8,890 nucleotides of DNA from Oscillospiraceae bacterium (GTDB lineage Bacteria; Bacillota; Clostridia; Oscillospirales; Ruminococcaceae): positions 1 to 8,890 of the forward strand of contig CAAGBQ010000069.1 of the NCBI GenBank assembly GCA_900768105.1. Reading direction: 5' to 3'. Below, one piece after another: positions 1-8,890 of this stretch. How positions within the stretch are numbered: position 1 is the first letter of the stretch; the number at the start of each line of letters is the position of its first letter. A program made the position numbers and the translations under genes. The notes beneath the pieces were generated by a model. It was given only the letters and a program-made list of their open reading frames with translations, was not told the origin of the DNA and did no database searches.

Positions 1-811
1 GCTTGATATTCTTCTTAACCCTCTTGGCGTTCCTTCCCGTATGAACATCGGTCAGGTGCTGGAGGTTCACCTCGGCAGAGCCGCGGCGGAGCTTGGCTGG
101 CATGTTATGAACCCTGTTTTCGACGGTGCTCATGAGGCGGATATCCGCGAGCTGCTTACTCAAGCCGGACTTGACGAAAGCGGAAAGGTTCAGCTTCGTG
201 ATGGCCGTACCGGCGAGCTGTTTGATAACCCCGTAACCGTCGGTTATATGTACTATCTTAAATTGCACCACCTTGTTGACGATAAGATTCATGCCCGTTC
301 CACCGGTCCGTACAGCCTTGTTACTCAACAGCCTCTCGGCGGTAAAGCACAGTTCGGCGGCCAGAGATTCGGCGAAATGGAGGTTTGGGCGCTTGAAGCA
401 TACGGTGCAGCCTATACCCTTCAGGAGATTCTTACCGTTAAATCCGATGATGTTGTCGGCCGTGTAAAGACCTTTGAATCCATAGTTAAAGGTCAGAATG
501 TTCCGCCGGCAGGAATTCCGGAATCCTTCAAGGTGCTTATCAAAGAGCTTCAGTCCCTTGGTCTTGACATCAAGGTGCTTGATAAAAATAACGAGGAAAT
601 CGACCTTAAACAAAACTTCGACGATGAGGATGCGGGGCTTATTCCCGGCGACGAGAATATCAACTTCGACGAGGATAATGTTGCTTATGAGGGCGACTTC
701 GACGGATACCAGGTCAAGGATGCAGACGAAGAAGAAGATGACGGAATGTCCGATCTCTTCAGCGATATGTCTTTTGACTTTGATTCCGATAATGACAATG
801 ATGAAATGTAA
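1..811 (+). CDS. rpoB: RNA polymerase beta subunit, C-terminal part (5' end outside window)
   Basis: This is the last 269 codons of the beta subunit of RNA polymerase, read in frame from base 2 to the TAA at 809-811. It opens with the conserved block LDILLNPLGVPSRMNIGQVL, followed by the near-invariant HARSTGPYSLVTQQPLGGKA, the GGQRFGEMEVWALEAYGA block and the end segment PESFKVLIKELQSLGLDIKV. These parts of beta close the active-site side and anchor the clamp on beta'. The rifampicin-binding region lies upstream of the window. The final 72 residues form a strongly acidic tail with about 30 Asp/Glu and two Lys; tails of this kind occur in other Bacillota RpoB proteins, though their sequence varies. 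The gene ends 18 bases before rpoC, so the two are surely co-transcribed. The internal ATG at 41 is not the gene start. Identification is secure. Confidence 0.98.
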   Translation, partial: LDILLNPLGVPSRMNIGQVLEVHLGRAAAELGWHVMNPVFDGAHEADIRELLTQAGLDESGKVQLRDGRTGELFDNPVTVGYMYYLKLHHLVDDKIHARSTGPYSLVTQQPLGGKAQFGGQRFGEMEVWALEAYGAAYTLQEILTVKSDDVVGRVKTFESIVKGQNVPPAGIPESFKVLIKELQSLGLDIKVLDKNNEEIDLKQNFDDEDAGLIPGDENINFDEDNVAYEGDFDGYQVKDADEEEDDGMSDLFSDMSFDFDSDNDNDEM

Positions 812-812
812 T

Positions 813-820
813 GGGGAGGG
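813..820 (+). promoter_or_regulatory. Ribosome binding site of rpoC
   Basis: GGGGAGGG lies just after the rpoB stop codon and 9 bases before the ATG at 830. It supports this ATG, which gives a protein start that matches known RpoC N-termini, and it allows independent initiation on rpoC in the 18-base gap. Confidence 0.85.
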
Positions 821-829
821 CTGCAAATA

Positions 830-4429
<3,600 letters not shown>

Positions 4430-4482
4430 TATAAGTATTATTCATTTAGTAATAATAAACGGCTTTTTGAAAAAAGCGGTTG

Positions 4483-4519
4483 AAAAAAAGAAGTCCGGCG
4501 CAGCCGGACTTCTTTTTTT
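4483..4519 (+). terminator. Intrinsic terminator after rpoC
   Basis: A perfect inverted repeat: A7 plus GAAGTCCGGC (4483-4499), a three-base loop GCA, then GCCGGACTTC plus T7 (4503-4519). The 10-bp GC-containing core is followed by seven T, the standard Rho-independent form, and the A tract makes it symmetrical, so it could also act on the minus strand. It begins 53 bases after the rpoC stop and should end rpoBC transcripts before the lipoprotein promoter. Confidence 0.93.
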
Positions 4520-4552
4520 GCATAAAAGGCGGTAGAATTAACAAACGGTACA

Positions 4553-4580
4553 TTGACATAAACAAATTAAATAATATAAT
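4553..4580 (+). promoter_or_regulatory. Sigma-A-type promoter of the lipoprotein gene
   Basis: TTGACA at 4553-4558 and TATAAT at 4575-4580 are both exact consensus boxes, separated by 16 bases in an AT-rich stretch. Transcription would begin near 4587, leaving a leader of about 75 bases. The short dyad AACAA (4561-4565) / TTGTT (4583-4587) brackets the -10 box and could be an operator, but in such AT-rich DNA it may be chance. Confidence 0.82.
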
Positions 4581-4634
4581 TATTGTTAAAAGCACGGATA
4601 TTAAGGGCTGCGGCGTTTACCAAAACAGCAAGGT

Positions 4635-4650
4635 AAGCGGCCGGCCGCTT
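4635..4650 (+). repeat. 16-base perfect GC-rich palindrome next to the lipoprotein start
   Basis: AAGCGGCCGGCCGCTT is its own reverse complement. It lies in the predicted leader, two bases before the Shine-Dalgarno sequence (4653-4658), in surroundings that are otherwise AT-rich. As RNA it could form a 6-bp stem with a CCGG loop touching the ribosome binding site; as DNA it could bind a dimeric regulator. It is too short, and lacks the T tract, to be a terminator. Function is inferred only. Confidence 0.6.
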
Positions 4651-4652
4651 TT

Positions 4653-4658
4653 GGGAGG
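4653..4658 (+). promoter_or_regulatory. Ribosome binding site fixing the lipoprotein start
   Basis: GGGAGG with four A bases before the ATG at 4663. The spacing is a little short but the match is strong, and the ATG is immediately followed by a signal peptide. It selects 4663 over the in-frame TTG at 4480, which lies upstream of the terminator. Confidence 0.8.
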
Positions 4659-4662
4659 AAAA

Positions 4663-6438
4663 ATGAAAAAAATTATTTGTTTGGTGCTCATTTTTGTAAT
4701 TATGGCAGCGGCGTGCTCAAATCAAAGCGCCGGAACGGCGTCCGAACAGCCGGATGAAAGCACGGCGGAGCCGTCTTCGGCGGAAATTACGGTAGAAAAC
4801 GGAGAAAAAATTCTTGCATATCTCGGCAGCGAAAAATGTATCGATTGGAACACGGGAATAAGCAAGCTTTCCGCCATCGGAATAAGCTATGAAGTGAAAA
4901 ATGTAAGCTTTGTTGACGATTGGTACTGGAGCGCCGAGCTTGTGCTGAAAAAGGGCGAAAGTGAGCTTGTTATTCCTATTGATGGGCTGTATGACTATAC
5001 GGAAGAATATGATGTTATAAGAGCGCCCTATGGCGCATTTGAAATATATGACGGCTATATCGTTTATGCGGGAAAAGGAAAAACCGTTTTCTTCGATAAG
5101 GAAAATCTTGAGGCATGGGACTTTAAGCCGGAATTGAATAAGGACGGCTTTGACGATATTTGGGTAAACGCAGCGACCTTCGAGGAGGCGAGCGGGAATT
5201 ATATTCTTTTAACGACTGCGCTCAATAAAAAAGATACGGAAGAACGCAACACCTTCGTAAATATTTATGATAAAGAAGGAAAGCTCCTTTCAAAAAAAGA
5301 AACGCAGCTTTCAAAGATGTCGCCGGCGGGGGATTGCGACTATATGTTTCCTTATTGTGACGGCAGCCCCTGCGAGCTGTTCTATTCCGGAGGCGATTCC
5401 TTTATCAAAACCAAGTCCTTTTTGATAAATATTAAAACCGGAGAAACGCTTGAATTTTACGAAGCAGGGGATTTTACCGACGGAGATTACTCCATAAAGC
5501 TTTACGGCTATAAAAGGAAAAAGAACGAAGAACGGGGCTACGCCGCTTTTCTTTATAAAAACGGAGTGCAAAAGGATTCCTTTTTCTTTGAAGAATATAA
5601 TTTGAGCATATATAACAGCGAAATTGATAAGCCGACCGTAAAAATTTCTTCCGATGGAAAAAAAGCAATTTATTACAGCGACTATTTTGCAATGACCCTT
5701 GAGATTGATTTTGAAAACAAAACCCATTCGGTAAAATACGAACCGGAAGACAGACATATTTCCGAAGTGGGCGCAACAAGCGCCGACGGAAAATATTCAA
5801 TCTGCCTTTTCGGAGAAAACGGCGGCGGCGATGCCTGGTATAACCACATCGCAGTAAAAAACAACGAAACGGGAAAATATCATTATATGGGCGAAACCGG
5901 CGGGATGTACGGCGGAAACGGCGGTTACGGCTTTTTAAAAAATGATGACGCCTATAATTATTCTCTGTATACGCTTCAAATTTTCGATTCGGAAACCGGC
6001 GAGCTTAAATTCGACATTGCAAAAAATTTCCCTCTCGGATACAGCTTGGACGGAAAGAAGGGCAGAGGAATATTTACCTTCCGCCGCGACCCCGATGACT
6101 TCAGCTATATTATAGTTTATTTTGAATTTGACGGCGGTTGCAGCTGGAAGGAAGTCTTTGACGACGATAAAATGTATGTTTGCGATGGGGCAAGCTATAA
6201 TTACAAAATCGGATTTTTGGATTCGGAGGGAAAGCTTTTGGAAAGCTATGATACGGGTTTTTCGGTTTTGGCAAGCCCCTTTGGCTTCTATTCCGTCCAA
6301 ATGAGATATTCGGAGGAAAAGCTTTTGCTGTTTTTTGATAATTTCGGAAAGGGCGAGGGCCATTTTGAGGGCGAATTTGATATGGCAGCGAAGAAATTTA
6401 CGATTTCGGAAAATATTTTGAACAAAACCGAAGGCTAA
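4663..6438 (+). CDS. Putative secreted lipoprotein of unknown function, probable beta-propeller
   Basis: I do not recognise this 591-residue protein. Its N-terminus is a lipoprotein signal: MKK, a hydrophobic stretch (residues 4-17) and Cys18 after MAAA, a loose lipobox. A Ser/Thr/Glu-rich linker follows to about residue 42, so the mature protein should be tethered outside the membrane. From about residue 140 short strand-turn-strand units of the type 'IYDKEGKLL' or 'IFDSETGEL' recur near residues 142, 200, 254, 296, 346, 398, 439 and 516. This spacing suits a beta-propeller of roughly seven or eight blades, but the fold is inferred by eye. A Gly-rich stretch lies near residues 410-422. No catalytic motif or membrane helix beyond the signal is apparent. 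The gene has its own promoter and leader, is more AT-rich than its neighbours, and uses TTA and TCA codons that those genes avoid. This suggests lower expression or a separate origin. The gene call is strong; the function is unknown. Confidence 0.88.
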   Translation: MKKIICLVLIFVIMAAACSNQSAGTASEQPDESTAEPSSAEITVENGEKILAYLGSEKCIDWNTGISKLSAIGISYEVKNVSFVDDWYWSAELVLKKGESELVIPIDGLYDYTEEYDVIRAPYGAFEIYDGYIVYAGKGKTVFFDKENLEAWDFKPELNKDGFDDIWVNAATFEEASGNYILLTTALNKKDTEERNTFVNIYDKEGKLLSKKETQLSKMSPAGDCDYMFPYCDGSPCELFYSGGDSFIKTKSFLINIKTGETLEFYEAGDFTDGDYSIKLYGYKRKKNEERGYAAFLYKNGVQKDSFFFEEYNLSIYNSEIDKPTVKISSDGKKAIYYSDYFAMTLEIDFENKTHSVKYEPEDRHISEVGATSADGKYSICLFGENGGGDAWYNHIAVKNNETGKYHYMGETGGMYGGNGGYGFLKNDDAYNYSLYTLQIFDSETGELKFDIAKNFPLGYSLDGKKGRGIFTFRRDPDDFSYIIVYFEFDGGCSWKEVFDDDKMYVCDGASYNYKIGFLDSEGKLLESYDTGFSVLASPFGFYSVQMRYSEEKLLLFFDNFGKGEGHFEGEFDMAAKKFTISENILNKTEG

Positions 6439-6537
6439 CCGGCAGTTTAATGCGAAAATGGTTTGGAATACAGTTTGTTTGGTTATTTTGCACGAATCCG
6501 GAACATCATTTTTGTGAAATACCTACATAAAATTTTG

Positions 6538-6566
6538 TTGACACCAAACAGGAATAATGCTATAAT
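6538..6566 (+). promoter_or_regulatory. Strong extended -10 promoter of the rpsL-rpsG-fusA operon
   Basis: TTGACA at 6538-6543, a 17-base spacer, and TATAAT at 6561-6566 preceded by TGC, which supplies the extended -10 TGn. Every element matches the sigma-A consensus, as expected for ribosomal protein genes. The start should fall near 6573, giving a leader of about 65 bases. With the terminator after rpoC, it makes the str operon independent of rpoBC. Confidence 0.92.
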
Positions 6567-6573
6567 TTGAAAT

Positions 6574-6600
6574 TGGTAGTTCCTGCTTTGGGGACAACCA
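6574..6600 (+). promoter_or_regulatory. Hairpin at the 5' end of the rpsL leader
   Basis: The first bases of the predicted transcript can fold: TGGT (6574-6577) pairs with ACCA (6597-6600), an A-A mismatch follows, then GTTCC (6579-6583) pairs with GGGAC (6591-6595) with one G-U pair and a seven-base loop. No T tract follows, so it is not a terminator. It could stabilise the mRNA or serve as a binding site for a ribosomal protein; both are inferences. Confidence 0.45.
6587..6598 (+). repeat. Shared leader motif TTTGGGNACAAC, copy 1
   Basis: TTTGGGGACAAC lies in the rpsL leader and includes the 3' strand of its hairpin. The same motif, with one base changed, recurs at 7145-7156 before rpsG. 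Confidence 0.5.
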
Positions 6601-6637
6601 TGCCCAAACGGTAAAAACTGAAGAAAGGAGGAAACCT

Positions 6638-7063
6638 ATGCCTACTTTTAACCAGCTCGTACACAACGGAAGACACGATCTTGAAGTTAAATCCACCGCT
6701 CCGGCTCTGCTGAAAGGTTGGAACTCCAAAAAGAAAGTCGCCATTGACCAGCACAGCCCGCAAAAACGCGGCGTTTGCACCGCTATTCGTACTGCGACCC
6801 CGAAGAAGCCGAACTCTGCTCTTCGTAAAATCGCAAGAGTGCGTCTCAGCAACGGAATGGAAGTTACCTCTTACATTCCCGGTATCGGCCACAACCTTCA
6901 GGAGCACAGCGTCGTTCTTATCAGAGGCGGCCGTGTAAAAGACCTTCCTGGTGTCCGTTACCACATTATCCGCGGAACCCTTGACGCACAGGGCGTCGCA
7001 AAGAGGATGCAGGCCCGTTCCAAATACGGTGCAAAGCGTCCGAAGGCTGGTGCAAAGAAGTAA
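6638..7063 (+). CDS. rpsL: 30S ribosomal protein S12
   Basis: S12 sits at the decoding centre of the small ribosomal subunit and helps control tRNA selection accuracy. The protein has 141 residues and starts with MPTFNQLV, the usual Gram-positive start. It has about 13 residues more than E. coli S12 ahead of the PQKRGVCT block, as in Bacillus. The decoding loop PKKPNSALRK starts at residue 55, and RGGRVKDLPGVRYH near residue 96 follows. The positions equal to E. coli Lys43 and Lys88 are Lys56 and Lys101, so the streptomycin-sensitive residues are retained. Asp102 is the position methylthiolated in some bacteria. An excellent Shine-Dalgarno sequence, AAGGAGG, lies at 6625-6631, six bases before the ATG. 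It is the first gene of the str operon, with its own strong promoter. Confidence 0.98.
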   Translation: MPTFNQLVHNGRHDLEVKSTAPALLKGWNSKKKVAIDQHSPQKRGVCTAIRTATPKKPNSALRKIARVRLSNGMEVTSYIPGIGHNLQEHSVVLIRGGRVKDLPGVRYHIIRGTLDAQGVAKRMQARSKYGAKRPKAGAKK

Positions 7064-7081
7064 GAGCAAATTTCCGGTTTC

Positions 7082-7138
7082 CTAATTTGAAAAATTAGTG
7101 AATAAGCGCCCATAACGGTGCGATGATATAATTATTCA
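7082..7138 (+). promoter_or_regulatory. Structured region in the rpsL-rpsG gap
   Basis: The 154-base gap holds several inverted repeats. CTAATTT (7082-7088) pairs with AAATTAG (7092-7098). TGAATAA (7099-7105) pairs with TTATTCA (7132-7138), and inside that helix GCGCC (7106-7110) pairs with GGTGC (7117-7121), with one G-U pair and a six-base loop. No T tract follows, so termination is unlikely. In E. coli S7 represses its operon by binding the rpsL-rpsG gap; a similar role here is possible but unproven, as I cannot match the E. coli target. A fourth short stem, CCC-TTTT-GGG (7141-7150), follows. Confidence 0.5.
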
Positions 7139-7144
7139 TCCCCT

Positions 7145-7156
7145 TTTGGGCACAAC
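7145..7156 (+). repeat. Shared leader motif TTTGGGNACAAC, copy 2
   Basis: TTTGGGCACAAC in the rpsL-rpsG gap matches the rpsL leader copy (6587-6598) at 11 of 12 bases. A Shine-Dalgarno-like GGAGG (7157-7161) directly follows it but serves no recognisable gene. Confidence 0.5.
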
Positions 7157-7202
7157 GGAGGTTTGTCGCTTTCGAGTACCTGTGAATTCATTATTATTTA
7201 TG

Positions 7203-7209
7203 AAGGAGG
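7203..7209 (+). promoter_or_regulatory. Ribosome binding site fixing the GTG start of rpsG
   Basis: AAGGAGG with eight bases before GTG at 7218. It overlaps the in-frame ATG at 7200, so that ATG cannot use it, and it decides in favour of the GTG. Confidence 0.88.
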
Positions 7210-7217
7210 GAAGAAAA

Positions 7218-7688
7218 GTGCCAAGAAGAGGAAATATTGCAAAACGTGACGTATTGCCGGATCCTGTTTATAATTCCAAAATGGTAACCCGTCTTATCAA
7301 CAACATCATGCTTGACGGTAAGAAAGGCGTTGCACAGAAGATCGTTTACGGTGCATTTGACATTGTAACCGAAAAAACCGGCAAAAACGGACTTGAGGCT
7401 TTCGAGGAAGCTCTTGAAAACATCATGCCCGTTCTTGAATGTAAGACCCGCCGTGTCGGTGGTGCAAACTACCAGGTACCGCTTGAGGTCAGACCCGAGC
7501 GCCGTGAGACCCTTGGTCTCCGCTGGCTCACCAACTTCTCCAGAACTCGTAACGAGCGCACCATGAAGGAGCGCCTTGCAGGCGAGATTATGGACGCAAT
7601 GAACAGCACCGGCGGTGCTGTTAAGAAGAAGGAAGAAACCCACAGAATGGCCGATGCCAACAAGGCATTTGCACACTTCAGATGGTAA
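7218..7688 (+). CDS. rpsG: 30S ribosomal protein S7
   Basis: S7 starts assembly of the 30S head by binding the 3' major domain of 16S rRNA, and it contributes to the E site. With the GTG start the protein has 156 residues, exactly the usual length, and reads MPRRGNIAKRDVLPDPVYNS, the conserved S7 start. Further signature blocks are LECKTRRVGGANYQVPLEV, the RPERRETLGLRWL segment and the end MADANKAFAHFRW. The in-frame upstream ATG (7200) and TTG (7146) would add residues that S7 proteins lack. The gene lies 154 bases after rpsL, with structured RNA in the gap, and 50 bases before fusA. No separate promoter is evident, so it probably shares the rpsL transcript. S7 is the known autoregulator of this operon in E. 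coli. Confidence 0.98.
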   Translation: MPRRGNIAKRDVLPDPVYNSKMVTRLINNIMLDGKKGVAQKIVYGAFDIVTEKTGKNGLEAFEEALENIMPVLECKTRRVGGANYQVPLEVRPERRETLGLRWLTNFSRTRNERTMKERLAGEIMDAMNSTGGAVKKKEETHRMADANKAFAHFRW

Positions 7689-7738
7689 TTTTCCCGATTC
7701 AAACCGTTATTTATTTTTGCATTTATTAAGGAGTTTTT

Positions 7739-8890
7739 ATGGCAAGAGATGTTTCACTTGAGATGACCCGAAATATCGGTATCATGGCTCACATCGACGC
7801 AGGAAAGACTACCACAACCGAACGCATACTTTACTATACCGGTGTTAACTACAAAATCGGTGAAACTCACGATGGCAGCGCCACCATGGACTGGATGGTT
7901 CAGGAACAGGAAAGAGGTATTACTATCACTTCCGCCGCAACCACAGCATATTGGAACGGCCACCGTATCAATATTATCGATACTCCCGGACATGTAGACT
8001 TTACTGTTGAGGTTGAAAGATCTCTCCGCGTTCTTGACGGTTCCGTAACCGTTCTTTGCGCAAAAGGCGGCGTAGAGCCCCAGTCTGAAACCGTATGGCG
8101 TCAGGCAAATAAATATAAAGTACCGCGCATGATTTATGTCAACAAAATGGACATTATGGGCGCGAACTTCTTCCATGTCGTAGACATGATCAAGACCAGA
8201 CTTAAAGCTACCCCTCTCGTAATTCAGCTTCCTATCGGTGCCGAATCCGATTTTAAAGGTCTTGTTGACCTTCTTGAGATGAAAGCTTATTTCTATCTTG
8301 ATGATCTCGGCACGAATATTGAAGTGACTGATGTTCCTGAAGATATGAAGGACCTTTGCGAAGAATATCGCGAGAAGCTTGTTGAAACTGCGGCAGAAGT
8401 CGATGAAGAGCTTATGATGAAGTACCTTGACGGTGAAGAGCTTACCATTCCGGAGCTTAAAGCCGCCATAAGAAAAGGCACCATCGACAACACCTTTGTT
8501 CCCGTATGCTGCGGTACTTCCTACCGCAACAAGGGCGTACAAAAGCTCCTTGATGCAATCGTAGATTATATGCCGTCTCCGCTGGATATCCCGCCCGTTA
8601 AAGGCACCGATGTTCACACCGGAGAAGTGGTTGAGCGTAAACCCGGCGACGATGAGCCTCTTGCGGCGCTTGCATTCAAGATTGCTGCGGATCCCTTCGT
8701 CGGCAAGCTCTGCTTCTTCAGAGTATATTCCGGCGTTGTAGAGGCAGGTTCCACCGTTCTCAACTCCTCCAAGGATAAGAACGAAAGAATGGGCCGTATC
8801 CTCCAGATGCACGCAAACCACAGAAAAGACCTTGATATTTGCTATTGCGGCGATATTGCTGCGGCGGTAGGTCTTAAATATACCACCACC
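7739..8890 (+). CDS. fusA: Translation elongation factor G, N-terminal part (3' end outside window)
   Basis: EF-G is the GTPase that drives translocation of tRNAs and mRNA on the ribosome. The window holds the first 384 codons, open to the last base. The start ATG follows TAAGGAG (7727-7733) by five bases and gives MARDVSLEMTRNIGIMAHID. The GTPase motifs are complete: P-loop AHIDAGKTT (residues 17-25), switch I with GETHDGSATMDWM and the RGITI segment (59-63), DTPGH (81-85) and NKMD (135-138). The G-domain end CGTSYRNKGVQKLLDAIVDY varies slightly from the more common CGSAFKNKGVQ. Domain II begins near residue 295 and reaches the conserved RILQMHAN and GDIAAAVGLK blocks. Close similarity to Bacillus EF-G throughout, together with the str-operon position, makes this the housekeeping copy and not a tetracycline-resistance or EF-G2 paralogue. 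Domains III-V are outside the window. Confidence 0.97.
   Translation, partial: MARDVSLEMTRNIGIMAHIDAGKTTTTERILYYTGVNYKIGETHDGSATMDWMVQEQERGITITSAATTAYWNGHRINIIDTPGHVDFTVEVERSLRVLDGSVTVLCAKGGVEPQSETVWRQANKYKVPRMIYVNKMDIMGANFFHVVDMIKTRLKATPLVIQLPIGAESDFKGLVDLLEMKAYFYLDDLGTNIEVTDVPEDMKDLCEEYREKLVETAAEVDEELMMKYLDGEELTIPELKAAIRKGTIDNTFVPVCCGTSYRNKGVQKLLDAIVDYMPSPLDIPPVKGTDVHTGEVVERKPGDDEPLAALAFKIAADPFVGKLCFFRVYSGVVEAGSTVLNSSKDKNERMGRILQMHANHRKDLDICYCGDIAAAVGLKYTTT

Noticed and set aside
4458..4481. Second hairpin just after rpoC (AACGGCTTTTT / AAAAAGCGGTT)
   Set aside because: It has a G-G mismatch and a two-base loop and is followed by A bases, not T, so it is unlikely to terminate; the perfect stem at 4483-4519 explains the site.
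4480..4662. Upstream TTG start extending the lipoprotein by 61 residues
   Set aside because: It would begin upstream of the terminator and include the promoter, it has no Shine-Dalgarno site, and it would bury the signal peptide.
6638..7063. Streptomycin-resistance substitution in S12
   Set aside because: Both key positions (Lys56 and Lys101, equal to E. coli Lys43 and Lys88) are Lys, the sensitive state.
7146..7217. N-terminal extension of S7 from TTG 7146 or ATG 7200
   Set aside because: The added residues do not match S7 proteins; GTG 7218 has the well-spaced AAGGAGG and gives the usual 156 residues.
7754..8821. 355-residue open frame on the minus strand inside fusA
   Set aside because: Codon-aligned shadow of the EF-G gene, for the same codon-bias reason.

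Overview
The window carries the end of rpoB, all of rpoC, a lipoprotein gene, rpsL, rpsG and the first 384 codons of fusA, all on the + strand. It is a bacterial chromosomal segment in the usual rpoBC-str order. The proteins resemble those of Bacillota, probably Clostridia: RpoC has 1199 residues without large insertions, RpsL carries the extra N-terminal residues seen in Gram-positive bacteria, Shine-Dalgarno sites are strong, and the promoters fit the sigma-A consensus. An Oscillospirales-like gut lineage is my guess from overall sequence flavour only.

Layout. 1-811: RpoB C-terminus with a long acidic tail. 830-4429: RpoC, 18 bases downstream and translated from a strong Shine-Dalgarno site. 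4483-4519: a perfect 17-bp hairpin with a T7 tract, which should end rpoBC transcription. 4553-4580: a consensus promoter (TTGACA-16-TATAAT) for the next gene. 4663-6438: a 591-residue secreted lipoprotein of unknown function, probably a beta-propeller, in a place where many Bacillota have a small L7Ae-family gene or nothing. 6538-6566: a near-ideal extended -10 promoter. 6638-7063 rpsL, 7218-7688 rpsG (GTG start) and 7739-8890+ fusA (partial) follow as the str operon; tuf may lie beyond the window.

The two housekeeping units, RNA polymerase beta/beta' and the ribosomal S12-S7-EF-G block, are therefore split by a lipoprotein gene that has its own promoter and lies behind a terminator. No terminator is visible between the lipoprotein gene and rpsL, so lipoprotein transcripts could run into the str operon.

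The least explained parts are the lipoprotein itself, the palindrome beside its ribosome binding site, and the structured rpsL-rpsG gap. That gap shares an 11-of-12-base motif with the rpsL leader, which suggests a regulatory RNA element. I see no mobile element, CRISPR array, tRNA or rRNA. Nothing here is clear evidence of a wholly new system.
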